Shown here: one piece after another, positions 54,435 to 63,648 of the stretch
Layout: each line of letters begins with the position of its first letter
Numbering within the stretch: the stretch's first letter is position 1
Source of the DNA: Sulfitobacter delicatus
GTDB lineage: Bacteria > Pseudomonadota > Alphaproteobacteria > Rhodobacterales > Rhodobacteraceae
Direction: 5' to 3'
DNA length: 64,000 nucleotides
Assembly (NCBI RefSeq): GCF_900102535.1
Contig: NZ_FNBP01000008.1
Span: forward strand, 106,305-170,304
Position numbers and translations under genes: made by a program
Notes under the pieces: model-generated
What the model saw: the letters and a program-made list of their open reading frames with translations, nothing else
Told to the model about the DNA's origin: nothing
The model's database searches: none

Positions 54435-55535
54435 TCATTCCGCCGCCGCGCGGTGCGCGCCACGGTCCGCCGTCGCTTCACGGCGTAGCTTGCGGATCAG
54501 TTCGAGTTCCGATTGAAAGTCGACGTAGTGGGGGAGCTTGATATGTTCTAAGAATCCTGTCGCCTGAATGTTATCCGCATGATACAGAACGAATTCCGCA
54601 TCCTGTGCAGGCGCGCCGAGGTTGTCTTCGCCCAATTCCTCCCAGCGGAGGGCCCGATCGACCAGAGCCATGGAAATCGCTTTGCGCTCTGACATGCCGA
54701 AGACCAACCCATAGCCCCGGGTAAACTGCGGGGGCTCGGTCTTGGAGCCCGCGAACTGGTTCACTGTTTCGCATTCGGTTAGCTCGACCTCGCCAATCTC
54801 AACGGCGAAGCCCAGTTCGGGAATGTCCATCTCGACCGCCACTTTGCCGATGCGCAGTTCCGCGACGAAGGCATGGTTGCGCGCATAGCCACGTTGCGTG
54901 GAATAAGCCATGCCAAGCACGAAGCCCTCGTCGCCTCGGGTCAGCGCTTGCAAGCGCAGATCGCGGGTGGCGGGCAGTTCCAGCGGCTCGCGGGTCAGAT
55001 CGCGCGGCGGGGTTCGGCCGTCCGTGTCGCGCTGCATCAGCCCTTCGCGGTCGAGGAACTCCATGATGTGCGGCGTGTCTTTGGATGGCTCCGCATCGGC
55101 CAATTCGGGGGCGAAGGGGACCTCGCCATCGGCGGCGAGCTTGAAGTCCAGCAAGCGGTGGGTGTAGTCGAATGTCGGCCCCAGCACCTGGCCGCCCGGG
55201 GCGTCCTTGAAGGTGGCCGAGACGCGACGGTCGCAGGCCATTGCCGCGGTATCCATTGGGCGAGAGGCTCCGAACCGCGGCAGGGTGGTGCGATAGGCGC
55301 GGATCAGGAACACGGCTTCAATCAGATCGCCACGTGCCTGTTTGATCGCAAGTGCGGCGAGGTCCGGATCATAAAGCGAGCCTTCGGCCATCACCCGGTT
55401 CACCGCTAATGTCATCTGCTCGCGAATTTGCGCGACGCTCAGTTCCGGCACGCGCGCGTCGCCGCGCCGCTCTTCGGCGAGCCACGCATGGGCGTTGTCA
55501 ATCGCCCTCTCTCCGCCTTTCACCGCTACATACAT
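54435..55535 (-). CDS. phnI: C-P lyase nucleosidase subunit PhnI
   Basis: 366 residues starting MYVAVKGGERAIDNAHAWL. Conserved blocks LAVNRVMAEGSLYDPDLAALAIKQARGDLIEAVFLIRAYRTTLPR (in pieces) and the AYSTQRGYARNHAF region. Transfers the phosphonate to the ribose of ATP with release of adenine. Its start abuts the phnH stop, and its stop is 7 bp before the phnJ start. Confidence 0.95.
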   Translation of the reverse strand: MYVAVKGGERAIDNAHAWLAEERRGDARVPELSVAQIREQMTLAVNRVMAEGSLYDPDLAALAIKQARGDLIEAVFLIRAYRTTLPRFGASRPMDTAAMACDRRVSATFKDAPGGQVLGPTFDYTHRLLDFKLAADGEVPFAPELADAEPSKDTPHIMEFLDREGLMQRDTDGRTPPRDLTREPLELPATRDLRLQALTRGDEGFVLGMAYSTQRGYARNHAFVAELRIGKVAVEMDIPELGFAVEIGEVELTECETVNQFAGSKTEPPQFTRGYGLVFGMSERKAISMALVDRALRWEELGEDNLGAPAQDAEFVLYHADNIQATGFLEHIKLPHYVDFQSELELIRKLRREATADRGAHRAAAE

Positions 55536-56095
55536 CAGGACACCTTTGTGCTTCGGGGCAGCGCTGCCAAACGGTCGCCGCAGGTAAAAATGAAATCCAA
55601 ACCGCGCGGGAAGAGCGCCGCGTTCTGTTGGATGGCCGCGCGGTCGGGCAGCGACAGCGCCGCGCTGTCCTTGATGCCGGGGCCGGAGAGGGTTGCACCT
55701 TCGCTTCGTAGATCATCCACCTCGACGATCAGCGTGGCAGAGCGGTCCGGATAGGCCGCGCTGCCGACGGGGAAGTCGCCAAGCGGCAGTTCCCCCCATG
55801 TTCCCAAGGCGAAGTGCGCCGCGCTGGCCGCAACGAAAGGCGCGCCGGTGTGGAAGGTAATCCAGTCGCGCACCTCGGGCAGGTCAAAGCGCGGCGCAAG
55901 GTAGACCGGCGTCTCGGGGTCGCAGAGCGTCAGCAGAACAACCCCTGCGGCGATGGAAAGGCCCGCGGGCGGTTCGGCGCCGGTGACACTGTTGATCTCA
56001 CCTGGTTTGGCCATAGTGTTCATCACTGCCCGAAAGGCAAATGCGGCGTCTTTGGGCGCGTCGCGAAACCCGCCGGTAAGCGATGGTCTCTGCAT
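55535..56095 (-). CDS. phnH: C-P lyase subunit PhnH
   Basis: 186 residues starting MQRPSLTGGFRDAPKDAAFAFRAVMNTMAKPG. A PhnH fold protein without cofactor motifs, structural in the C-P lyase core. Blocks LLTLCDPETPVYLAP and WGELPLGDFPVGSAAYPD. Overlaps phnI by 1 bp at its stop and phnG by 1 bp at its start, typical tight packing. Confidence 0.93.
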   Translation of the reverse strand: MQRPSLTGGFRDAPKDAAFAFRAVMNTMAKPGEINSVTGAEPPAGLSIAAGVVLLTLCDPETPVYLAPRFDLPEVRDWITFHTGAPFVAASAAHFALGTWGELPLGDFPVGSAAYPDRSATLIVEVDDLRSEGATLSGPGIKDSAALSLPDRAAIQQNAALFPRGLDFIFTCGDRLAALPRSTKVS

Positions 56096-56553
56096 CAGTC
56101 TTCTCCCCGGACCATGGTGAAGAAGTCGACCTTTGTGGCGGCGGCCTTGGCAGCGCGGCTGGCGCGGCGTTTGGCCTCGATCTCCGCAAGAGGGCTAAGA
56201 AGTTTGGCGCGAACCGCATCTGCAGCACCGCTCTGCATTAGGGCATCAACCAAGGCGGCCTGCAGCGCCTTTGTGCGGCTGCGTCCCTGCACATAGGCGT
56301 GGCCATCAGGGCCATTCGCGAGCCGAACCGAACAGCGCGTGACTGACATTTCGCCGATGTTGAAGGCGTCGCCTACAGCGCCCATGCGACCGCGCAGCAT
56401 GATGCCCCCGATCTCGGGCGCGCGGAGCACGTCATGGGCGGGCGCACGTCCTAAGTCCTGCCAAAGCCGGGCAAGGTCGCCCGCTTCGGCCCGGGCGAGG
56501 AGGCCCATCCATTTTTTTCGGTCGCGGGTTTCTTCGTCGGGTCCTACCGTCAT
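56095..56553 (-). CDS. phnG: C-P lyase subunit PhnG
   Basis: 152 residues, first of the phnGHIJKLN unit. Typical blocks: LRAPEIGGIMLRGRMGAVGDAFNIGEMSVTRCSVRL and LQAALVDALMQ. Divergent from phnF across 100 bp that contain the operator candidate. Confidence 0.92.
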   Translation of the reverse strand: MTVGPDEETRDRKKWMGLLARAEAGDLARLWQDLGRAPAHDVLRAPEIGGIMLRGRMGAVGDAFNIGEMSVTRCSVRLANGPDGHAYVQGRSRTKALQAALVDALMQSGAADAVRAKLLSPLAEIEAKRRASRAAKAAATKVDFFTMVRGED

Positions 56554-56600
56554 TTAGACACCTTGCATACTTGTCTAATTACTATACAACTATACAACTA
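56554..56600. promoter_or_regulatory. Candidate PhnF operator between phnG and phnF
   Basis: An inverted repeat TTAGACA-N11-TGTCTAA (56,554-56,578) directly abuts the phnG start, followed by a tandem direct repeat CTATACAA (56,582-56,597). The sequence is much more AT-rich than the flanks. A GntR/HutC-type repressor dimer such as PhnF could bind the inverted repeat. Not verified. Confidence 0.45.
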
Positions 56601-56653
56601 TTAGCCGCTGTCCTCCCGTCGGCGCAAGCAAGGAAATGTGAAACTTCTGCGAC

Positions 56654-57367
56654 ATGGCCCGTACCGCGATTTGGAAAAACATCACCGCAACGCTGATCCA
56701 CGACATTGCCTCGGGCAAGTATGCCCCTGGTGATCGGTTGCCGACTGAAGCGCAGCTCTCCGCGCGGTTCGGGGTAAACCGCCACACGGTGCGCCGGGCG
56801 ATCAGCGACATGAACGATCATGGGCTGACCTATAGCCGCCGGGGTGCGGGGGTCTTCGTGGCGCAGCGGCCGACGGAATATCCGATCGGCAAACGGGTGC
56901 GCTTTCATCAGAACCTCGCGGCGGCGGGACGTGTGCCCGCCAAGGAAATCCTGACGCTCGAAACACGCGTGGCATCGGCCCACGAGGCCGTGCAGTTGGG
57001 TCTGGAAGAGAAGGCGCCGGTGCATGTCTATGAGGGTCTGTCGCTGGCCGATGACCAGCCTATCGCGATCTTTCGCAGCCTGTTTCCCGCCGCGCGCTTG
57101 CCGAAGCTCCTGGCGGTGCTCGAGACCAGCCGCTCCGTCACATCCGCTTTGGCGGCGGGCGGGGTGACGGACTATACCCGCGCCTCAACCCGTCTGACGG
57201 CGAAACTGGCCAATGCCACCCAAGCCCTTCATCTGCGCTTGTCCGAGGGCGCGCCGATCTTGCGCACCGAGGGGATCAATGTCGACCCGAAAGGCGTGCC
57301 GGTCGAGTATGGAACGACATGGTTTGCCGGCGATCGGGTCACGTTGACGTTGAACCCCGAGGATTAG
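56654..57367 (+). CDS. phnF: PhnF, GntR/HutC-family repressor
   Basis: 237 residues. Winged helix: WKNITATLIHDIASGKYAPGDRLPTEAQLSARFGVNRHTVRRAISDM (in pieces, about residues 6-55). UTRA effector domain follows from about residue 90 (LTLETRVASAHEAVQLGLEEKAPVHVYEGLS). HutC-type repressor expected to control the divergent phn genes in response to a phosphonate. Tail overlaps the LbH acetyltransferase by 4 bp. Confidence 0.9.
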   Translation: MARTAIWKNITATLIHDIASGKYAPGDRLPTEAQLSARFGVNRHTVRRAISDMNDHGLTYSRRGAGVFVAQRPTEYPIGKRVRFHQNLAAAGRVPAKEILTLETRVASAHEAVQLGLEEKAPVHVYEGLSLADDQPIAIFRSLFPAARLPKLLAVLETSRSVTSALAAGGVTDYTRASTRLTAKLANATQALHLRLSEGAPILRTEGINVDPKGVPVEYGTTWFAGDRVTLTLNPED

Positions 57368-57978
57368 CCGTATTTCTCCAAGAACGCCTCGGCTGCCAAA
57401 GTTTGGAAGTCTTGCAACGACGTCTCCAAGCGCTCATGGGGCCAATCCCACCACGCCATCTCCTCCATCCGTGCGGCGACGTCTTCGGAGAAGCGAGGGC
57501 GCAGAGGTTTGGCGGGGATGCCCGCGACAATCATGTAGGGGGCGACATCGCGGGTGACGATGGCCCCGCCCGCCACCACTGCTCCATGGCCGATGCTGAC
57601 CTCGGGCCGCACTTGCGCGCCGTGGCCCAGCCATGTGTCGTGGCCGATCACCGTGCGGCGGCTGCGGCGCAGGGCGAACCAAGCTGCATCGTCCTCAGCG
57701 CCGTCGAAATAGTCGCCTGCCCGGTAGTGGAAATGGTGCAGTCTGGCCTTCTCCATGGGGTGATCCGTCGCACCGATGCGCACGCTGGCGGCGATATTGC
57801 TGAACTTGCCGACCTGCGTATTGGCGATGTCGCACCAGCGGTCACAATAGGAGTAATCACCGATGCTGGAATGGTTAAGGCGGCTGCCGCGCCCGATCTC
57901 GACATAGCGCCCGAATTGCGTGTCCTTGACCTCGCAGTCCGGGTGAAGAAAGGGCATATCGGGTTTAAGACGTGCCAT
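57364..57978 (-). CDS. LbH-type acetyltransferase of phosphonate operon
   Basis: 204 residues from the ATG at 57,978. A left-handed beta-helix acyltransferase (hexapeptide repeats such as IGHDTWLGHGAQVRPEVSIGHGAVVAGGAIV) with an active-site His region and PLRPRFSEDV. Matches the phosphonate-metabolism acetyltransferase commonly found at the end of phnCDE operons; probably acetylates an aminoalkylphosphonate before cleavage. The longer frame to 58,821 is a shadow of phnE2. Confidence 0.88.
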   Translation of the reverse strand: MARLKPDMPFLHPDCEVKDTQFGRYVEIGRGSRLNHSSIGDYSYCDRWCDIANTQVGKFSNIAASVRIGATDHPMEKARLHHFHYRAGDYFDGAEDDAAWFALRRSRRTVIGHDTWLGHGAQVRPEVSIGHGAVVAGGAIVTRDVAPYMIVAGIPAKPLRPRFSEDVAARMEEMAWWDWPHERLETSLQDFQTLAAEAFLEKYG

Positions 57979-59282
57979 CAGTGGCCCGCCTCGGTGCCCG
58001 AGATCAGCTTGCGGCGCAGCCAGCCCGAGAAGCTGTCCATCGCCACAACCATCAGAATGATGAGAACAATGTAATAGCTGACTTCTTCCCAGTCCTTCTG
58101 GGTGATGATCGCTTGGGTTAACAAGAGACCAATGCCGCCCCCGGTGATCGCGCCGATGATCGTGGCCGAGCGGGTATTCGATTCCAGATAATAGAGTACT
58201 TGGCTCAGCAGTACCGGGGTGATCTGCGGGATCACGCCGAAGCGGTAGCGCTGCACAGGGGCGGCCCCGGTCGAGGCAATGCCCTCGATCTGTTTGTCGT
58301 CCACATTCTCCAGCGCCTCCGAAAAGATCTTCCCGAAGGTGCCGGTGTCCGTCAGCAGGATCGCCAACGATCCGGTCAACGGACCGGGCCCGAAAGCGCG
58401 AGACAGGACGATGGTCCAGATCAGCCCGTCGACACCGCGCAGGAAGTCGAACAGACGCCGCGCCGCAAAGCGCAGGCCTCCCAGGGGTGAGAAGTTCTTG
58501 GCCGCCAAAAAACCCAGCGGCAGGGCAATCATCGCCGCACCGAAGGTGCCGAGGAAAGCCATCAGTACCGTCTCGACCAGCGCCCAGACGACGTCGCCGT
58601 GACGCCACATCTTGTTTGTCCAGAAATCCTGCCAGATTGCCCCGTAGTCGCCGCTGCGCAACAGTTCCAGCGGGGACAGGCCATAGTAGGGGCTGTCGAG
58701 AGTGAAAAAGAACAGCTCCCACCCATTGAAGTAGCGAAAGACTTCGGCGCGATTGCGGGTGATCGTCAGTCGGCCCGCGTCGGTGGTGACAGCAAGGCGG
58801 TTCTTCGAGGCGTTGATCCACTCAGGTAGCGGGCTTTCGGGTAGGGTGGCGTTGACGCCGCTGCGCCCCGGAGTGGCGGTAATCAGCCCGTATCCCGGCA
58901 CGTCATAGGTCACTTCAGGCCCCAGTTCGACGACATGGCCATTGCCCAGTTCGACACGTGTCGTCTCGCCCAAGCTGACCCAGCTCGGCGCCTGGCCTGG
59001 CGCGTAGCGGCCCTTGCGCTCACCTTCGATGGCGATTTCCATCTCGCCATTGCGGTTGTCGCGGGCGACATGGGTCTTGTAGCTGTAGCTGTCGGCCACA
59101 AGCGTTTTCATGTTGGAAACGTTGATCCTGTCCCCCAAGCCGGCGACGTCGAATGCCACGAAGACATAGGTCAGATATGCCAAGATCAGTACGGGTGCGG
59201 TCAGAGCGGCAATGCGTTTATGGCGAAAGCTGCGGTGGGCGGTTTGCCGGGTGGTTGAATTGGAAGCGGTGAGATCGGTCAC
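57978..59282 (-). CDS. phnE: Phosphonate ABC permease PhnE2 with large periplasmic insert
   Basis: 434 residues, 140 more than the usual PhnE. After the first membrane helix (about residues 26-44) there is a soluble, charged stretch to about residue 185 (GEMEIAIEGERKG..., DVPGYGLITATPGRSGVNATLPESPLPEW), then the MetI-like core, with ALVETVLMAFLGTFGAAMIALP and the EAA loop near VDDKQIEGIASTG. Stop overlaps the acetyltransferase start. Confidence 0.9.
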   Translation of the reverse strand: MTDLTASNSTTRQTAHRSFRHKRIAALTAPVLILAYLTYVFVAFDVAGLGDRINVSNMKTLVADSYSYKTHVARDNRNGEMEIAIEGERKGRYAPGQAPSWVSLGETTRVELGNGHVVELGPEVTYDVPGYGLITATPGRSGVNATLPESPLPEWINASKNRLAVTTDAGRLTITRNRAEVFRYFNGWELFFFTLDSPYYGLSPLELLRSGDYGAIWQDFWTNKMWRHGDVVWALVETVLMAFLGTFGAAMIALPLGFLAAKNFSPLGGLRFAARRLFDFLRGVDGLIWTIVLSRAFGPGPLTGSLAILLTDTGTFGKIFSEALENVDDKQIEGIASTGAAPVQRYRFGVIPQITPVLLSQVLYYLESNTRSATIIGAITGGGIGLLLTQAIITQKDWEEVSYYIVLIILMVVAMDSFSGWLRRKLISGTEAGH

Positions 59283-60157
59283 AGGATGGCTCCCTTGTCC
59301 TCATAGGCGCGGCCGTGGGTCAGCCGGTTCCGGAAATGGCTCGAAACCTGGTCAACGATGATGATGGTGCCGAAGATGAGCAGGAAAATCGCTGCCGCTT
59401 CGTCGAACTTGCCCTGGCCCCAGGACATCGTGTTGCGCAGGTCATAGCCAATGCCGCCCGCGCCGACGAAGCCGAGAATGGCGGAGGCCCGAATGTTGAT
59501 CTCGAACCGAAGCAGCGCGTAAGACAGGTAGTTGGGCGCGACCTGCGGCACCACGCCCAGCACCATGCGTTGCAGCCAGCCGGCGCCCACGGATTCAAGC
59601 CCGTCCACCGGTTTGAGAGAGGCGTTCTCGTTCACTTCGGAGAAAAGCTTGCCAAGGGCGCCCACTGTATGCAGCGCGATTGCGATCATGGCGGGCACCG
59701 GACCACCGCCCAACAAGAAGATCAACACAAGCGCGATGACGATCTCGGGCACGGCCCGCAGCACGTCGAGCAAACGGCGCAGCGGGCCGACAAGCCGAGG
59801 GGCGGGGGCCAAGCCGCGGGTCGCCAGAAGAGCGGCGAAAAACGCGAAAAGCGCCCCAATCAGCGTGGCAGCCCCGGCGATGTTGACCGTCTCAATCAGG
59901 GAGGGAAGGTATTTCACGAAGTAGCTGGGCAGCAGATGGATGCGTTCCCATGCCTCGCCCAGCACATCGGCAGGGAAGTCAAAGACATTGGGCAGCCCGT
60001 TCCAGAACCCGCCTGCGTTGCGGGCATTGGCGGTGCCGAAGCCGCCGATCAGCAGGGCCACAAAAACGATCAGCAGGATCATATTCATCACCCGCTTTTG
60101 TCGGGTATGGGCAAGGTAATCGGACGTGATATCTGGCGCGGTGGTGTTCTGGTGCAT
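59279..60157 (-). CDS. phnE: Phosphonate ABC permease PhnE1
   Basis: 292 residues from the ATG at 60,157 (the track's longer frame starts upstream and is unlikely). MetI-like permease with about six membrane helices; conserved EAA loop around NENASLKPVDGLESVGAGWLQ, and LLGFVGAGGIGYDLRN. Pairs with PhnE2 (4 bp overlap). Confidence 0.93.
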   Translation of the reverse strand: MHQNTTAPDITSDYLAHTRQKRVMNMILLIVFVALLIGGFGTANARNAGGFWNGLPNVFDFPADVLGEAWERIHLLPSYFVKYLPSLIETVNIAGAATLIGALFAFFAALLATRGLAPAPRLVGPLRRLLDVLRAVPEIVIALVLIFLLGGGPVPAMIAIALHTVGALGKLFSEVNENASLKPVDGLESVGAGWLQRMVLGVVPQVAPNYLSYALLRFEINIRASAILGFVGAGGIGYDLRNTMSWGQGKFDEAAAIFLLIFGTIIIVDQVSSHFRNRLTHGRAYEDKGAIL

Positions 60158-60230
60158 CTGTCGTCCCCCTATGACGACAGGCCCCGACACGAACTGCCGG
60201 GACCTGCCAGATGTATCGTGATCTCTACGA

Positions 60231-61139
60231 TCAGTTGGATTTCGCCTTGCGCGCTTCGACGATGGAGACATAGGCTTCGTGGTCGATTGGATCGAAGCCA
60301 AGGCTTTCGCCTGCCGCCACGCCATAGGCGCAATCCGGGTCTTTTTCGTGAAGTTCGTCGACCAGTTGCGTCATGGTCGCTTTGACGTCGTCGGGCAGGG
60401 CTTTGCGCAGCACCACAGGGCCTTCGGGAATCGGCTTGGAGCGCCAGATCTCGACCAAATCGTTCATGTCGACGAGGCCTGCATCCACCGCCTTGCGCAG
60501 CGCGCCGGAGTTGTAGCCGTCTTCCCAGTTGCCCTGGCCGTCGGCCCAGGTAACGCCGCCGTCGACGTCACCATTGTTGACCGCGACGATAGTTTGCTCG
60601 TGCCCGCCGGTGAATTTCACCTCGCCAAAGTAGGCGTCGGATTCCATTGTGGCACCGGTTGTCTGGGGAATTTCGATGGAGGGGATCAGGTAACCGGAGG
60701 TAGAGTTCGGATCACCAAATCCGAAGACCTTGCCGCTCATATCTTCGAGATTGCTGATGCCAGCGTCTCTGCGTGCGAAACCGATGGAGTGGTAGCCGAA
60801 GGAGCCATCAAGGTTGATCTTGACCAGAACCGGCTCCACCGCTTCGGCGTCCTGGAGGTAGACGGCGGCATAGGCCGAGGCGCCGAGCCACGCCATATCC
60901 AGTGTCCCGCCCAGCAGGCCCTGGATCACGCCGTTGTAGTCAGCCGGGGCAAAGAGTTTTGTCGGCACGCCAAGGCGCTCTTCGGTGTATCCGCGCAGAC
61001 ATTCATAGGAATTCATCCGGTCCTGAGCGTTTTCCCCGCCGAGGATACCGATGCGGAATTCGTTGATTTCGGCACTCTGTGCCATTGCGGCACCGGACAG
61101 GGCCGTGGTGGCCAAAGCGGCGGCGATGAGCTTTTTCAT
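60231..61139 (-). CDS. phnD: Phosphonate ABC transporter binding protein PhnD
   Basis: 302 residues from the ATG at 61,139 with a Sec signal (MKKLIAAALATTALSGAAMA). Periplasmic phosphonate binding: FRIGILGGENAQDRMNSYEC at the start, with the ligand-binding DMAWLGASAYAAVY and FGDPNSTSGYLIPS blocks. Delivers to PhnE1/E2. Follows phnC by 46 bp. Confidence 0.94.
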   Translation of the reverse strand: MKKLIAAALATTALSGAAMAQSAEINEFRIGILGGENAQDRMNSYECLRGYTEERLGVPTKLFAPADYNGVIQGLLGGTLDMAWLGASAYAAVYLQDAEAVEPVLVKINLDGSFGYHSIGFARRDAGISNLEDMSGKVFGFGDPNSTSGYLIPSIEIPQTTGATMESDAYFGEVKFTGGHEQTIVAVNNGDVDGGVTWADGQGNWEDGYNSGALRKAVDAGLVDMNDLVEIWRSKPIPEGPVVLRKALPDDVKATMTQLVDELHEKDPDCAYGVAAGESLGFDPIDHEAYVSIVEARKAKSN

Positions 61140-61185
61140 AGGGTCGTCTCCGTTCTCGATGAAATGCCCCATGGGGCGGGTTGTG

Positions 61186-61980
61186 TCAGGCTGGCACTTT
61201 GTCCAGCGTTTCGATCTCGGTGGAGGTGGCGGCTTCGGAAAAGCTGCCGCCCGCACCGTAGATTTCGCGGGCCATGCCCGTGGTCAGCTGTTCCGGGGTG
61301 CCGTCAAAGACGATCTGACCGTCGCGCATCCCCACCACGCGGTCGCAATAGCGACGGGCGGTATCCAGCGTGTGCAGGTTTGCTATGACCATCCGACCGT
61401 CTTCCTCGTGAATGCGGCGCAGTGTCTGCATCACCACCTGAGCGTTCATTGGGTCGAGGCTGGCGATGGGTTCATCGGCCAGAATGATCCGCGGGTCTTG
61501 CATCAGCGCTCTGGCGATGGCGACACGCTGTTGCTGCCCGCCGGAGAGGGCTTCGGCCCGTTTGGGCGCGTGCCGCGCCATTCCCAGCCGGTCCAGAATC
61601 TCGATCGCGCGGGTGATGTCGGCATCTGGGTAGAGGTTGAAGATGCTGCCGAGCACCGAGCGGCGGTTGAGCGTGCCGTGCAGCACGTTCGAGACCACGT
61701 CCATCCGCGGAACGAGATTGAATTGCTGAAAGATCATGGCGCATTCCGCCTGCCAGCCACGCCGCGCGGCACCACGCAGCGCTGTCACATCGCGCCCTTG
61801 GAACAGGATTTGCCCCGAGGAGGCATCGGTTAGCCGGTTAAGCATCCGCAGCAGAGTAGATTTTCCCGCGCCTGAGCGTCCGATGATGCCGATCATCTGC
61901 GGTCTATCGACCTTCAGATTGGCACGGGCCACCGCCGTGTTCGCGCCGAATGTTTTGGTGAGTTCAGAAATGACGAGCAT
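61186..61980 (-). CDS. phnC: Phosphonate ABC ATPase PhnC
   Basis: 264 residues from the ATG at 61,980. Walker [12 protein letters not shown], signature [14 protein letters not shown], Walker [15 protein letters not shown]. First gene of phnCDE1E2 plus acetyltransferase. PhnC rather than PhnK/L because of position and of the [14 protein letters not shown] pattern. Confidence 0.94.
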   Translation of the reverse strand: MLVISELTKTFGANTAVARANLKVDRPQMIGIIGRSGAGKSTLLRMLNRLTDASSGQILFQGRDVTALRGAARRGWQAECAMIFQQFNLVPRMDVVSNVLHGTLNRRSVLGSIFNLYPDADITRAIEILDRLGMARHAPKRAEALSGGQQQRVAIARALMQDPRIILADEPIASLDPMNAQVVMQTLRRIHEEDGRMVIANLHTLDTARRYCDRVVGMRDGQIVFDGTPEQLTTGMAREIYGAGGSFSEAATSTEIETLDKVPA

Positions 61981-62484
61981 GAGTCCCCCGGGTTTGCGGG
62001 ACAAGCTATCGCAGCTTCGTATGTCACGACTGTTTAAGCTTCGCGAAACTTTTGTGACGCGCGAGTTTTTCGGGAACCAATGGGCATGCGGGGGGACGAG
62101 GCCAAATTGGGCGTCGGTTTTGGCTACCTTGGCCAGGGTCCGAATGGCTGCTTTTTCCCAGGCGTCACCCCTTGAGCGAAACCGAGATGAGCTTGGACAC
62201 CAATCCGGACGCGTATCAGGTGGTGGGAGAGCAAATACCGTACGACCGGGGCAATGGGTGCCGTGAAAGCAGAGCGGAGTAAAATGACTTCATGCTGAAA
62301 CAGACTTCGTGCGCCGCCCCCAGGACAACTGCAAGATAGGCGCTCCTTGTGACAGTCTGATGAAATGCGCGGACGCTTCCAGCCACCACCAGTTGCAGTG
62401 CCATAGATTTCAGGCGCGTCATAAGATTGTTACGACACTCTGATAGGTGCGGTACGGGACCACGTCAGAAAGCGCATCGCGAAG
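61981..62484. other. 500-bp spacer between phnC and the acyltransferase gene
   Basis: No supported gene. It holds the start region of phnC, the Pho-box-like site at 62,349 and the promoter region of the plus-strand acyltransferase gene. Confidence 0.45.
62349..62366 (-). promoter_or_regulatory. Pho-box-like site upstream of phnC
   Basis: On the minus strand ATTTCAT-CAGA-CTGTCAC matches the 7+4+7 Pho box (CTGTCAT-N4-CTGTCAT) at 11 of 14 positions. It lies about 370 bp upstream of phnC, or 120 bp from the acyltransferase start on the other strand. Candidate only. Confidence 0.35.
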
Positions 62485-63354
62485 ATGAACAACAGTACAG
62501 CTGATATTTCGTACTCAGGCTCTGCACAGACTCGCTCAGGCCGAGCCTTGATCAAAGTCGTCGAGAACGCCACCGGACGCTTGGGGCTTATCCGTCGTGC
62601 CAGAGGATATCACGACGATCTCGCCCGGGGTGGTGATTTTTGGCAGATTATGATCGAGCGCTATGGCATAAGCCTCGATGTGATCGCCGGCCGTGTTGCG
62701 AATATTCCCGCCAGCGGCCCTCTGGTGGTCGTTGCCAACCATCCCTTCGGCATACTTGACGGGATGATACTGGGTTACCTCCTTGCTCTAAGGCGGGGTG
62801 ACTTCCGGATCTTGGCGAACAGTGTTTTCGGAAATGCCCCGGATCTTCAGCGAGCGGTCCTTCCAATTTGTTTCGATCAGTCGGACGACGCGATCAAACT
62901 CAATTTGAACAGCCGTGCAGCAGCGCTTGAATTCCTGCGCGGCGGCGGCGCGATCGGGGTGTTTCCAGGCGGCACCGTCTCTACTTCTGCGAGGCCATTC
63001 AAACGCCCGATGGATCCGGTGTGGCGTCGTTTTACAGCGCGAATGATTGCAAAGTCAGGCGCTACGGTCGTGCCCGTCTTTTTCGATGGAAGTAACTCAC
63101 AGTTGTTTCAGCTTGCCAGTCATCTGAACTACACACTTCGCATGGCGCTTCTTGTCAAGGAATTCCATCGTCGCACCGACAAACCCGTGAAGTTGGAGAT
63201 CGGTGATCCGATCGCGCCTCAAGAGATTTCGCGATTTGCGACCGACCCGGCTTCGCTAATGGATTTCTTGCGCGATGCCACTTACAGTCTCGCGCCGAGC
63301 AGCGCGGGTCGCACAAGCTATGGCTATGAGTTCGAGGCGAAATACAGAGCATAG
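62485..63354 (+). CDS. PlsC-type lysophospholipid acyltransferase
   Basis: 289 residues. The HX4D acyltransferase motif is in VANHPFGILDGM (His86, Asp91), followed by AIGVFPGGTVSTS (FPGGT motif, substrate phosphate) and TVVPVFFDG. It transfers an acyl chain to lysophosphatidic acid or to a related lipid; location near phosphonate uptake suggests phosphate-starvation lipid remodelling, but that is inference. No signal peptide; peripheral membrane association likely. Confidence 0.85.
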   Translation: MNNSTADISYSGSAQTRSGRALIKVVENATGRLGLIRRARGYHDDLARGGDFWQIMIERYGISLDVIAGRVANIPASGPLVVVANHPFGILDGMILGYLLALRRGDFRILANSVFGNAPDLQRAVLPICFDQSDDAIKLNLNSRAAALEFLRGGGAIGVFPGGTVSTSARPFKRPMDPVWRRFTARMIAKSGATVVPVFFDGSNSQLFQLASHLNYTLRMALLVKEFHRRTDKPVKLEIGDPIAPQEISRFATDPASLMDFLRDATYSLAPSSAGRTSYGYEFEAKYRA

Positions 63355-63648
63355 AGCTCGATAATCTCTATCTGATCTGTTTTGGAGGGCGCTGAGGAAG
63401 GTCACTGCGAAAACAACCCGTGCGTGCCGGACCGCCGAGAAACTGTTGCGAAAGCGATATTCTCTTGCGGGTGGGAATCAGGCCGGCCAGGTGGCCAGTG
63501 TGCGTCTCTTCTTTCGGACCTGTCTTCTCACCAGAGGTCAGGCAGTTAGATACCCAAGGTCTGGAGATGTCTTCCAACCAGAGTTCTATCAACGCTTTCC
63601 ATGTTTATGTGTAAGTGTGGATGCAAGGGCGCGATTCTCAATCCAAGC
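63355..63648. other. Gene-free stretch before the insertion sequence
   Basis: About 290 bp without a supported gene. The last 8 bases (ATCCAAGC, 63,641-63,648) would be the target-site duplication if the IS66 end is at 63,649. Confidence 0.4.

Noticed and set aside
57979..58821. Upstream extension of the LbH acetyltransferase frame (485 residues in all)
   Set aside because: The extra 281 codons are in phnE2 and encode low-complexity, family-free sequence; the ATG at 57,978 fits the family start.
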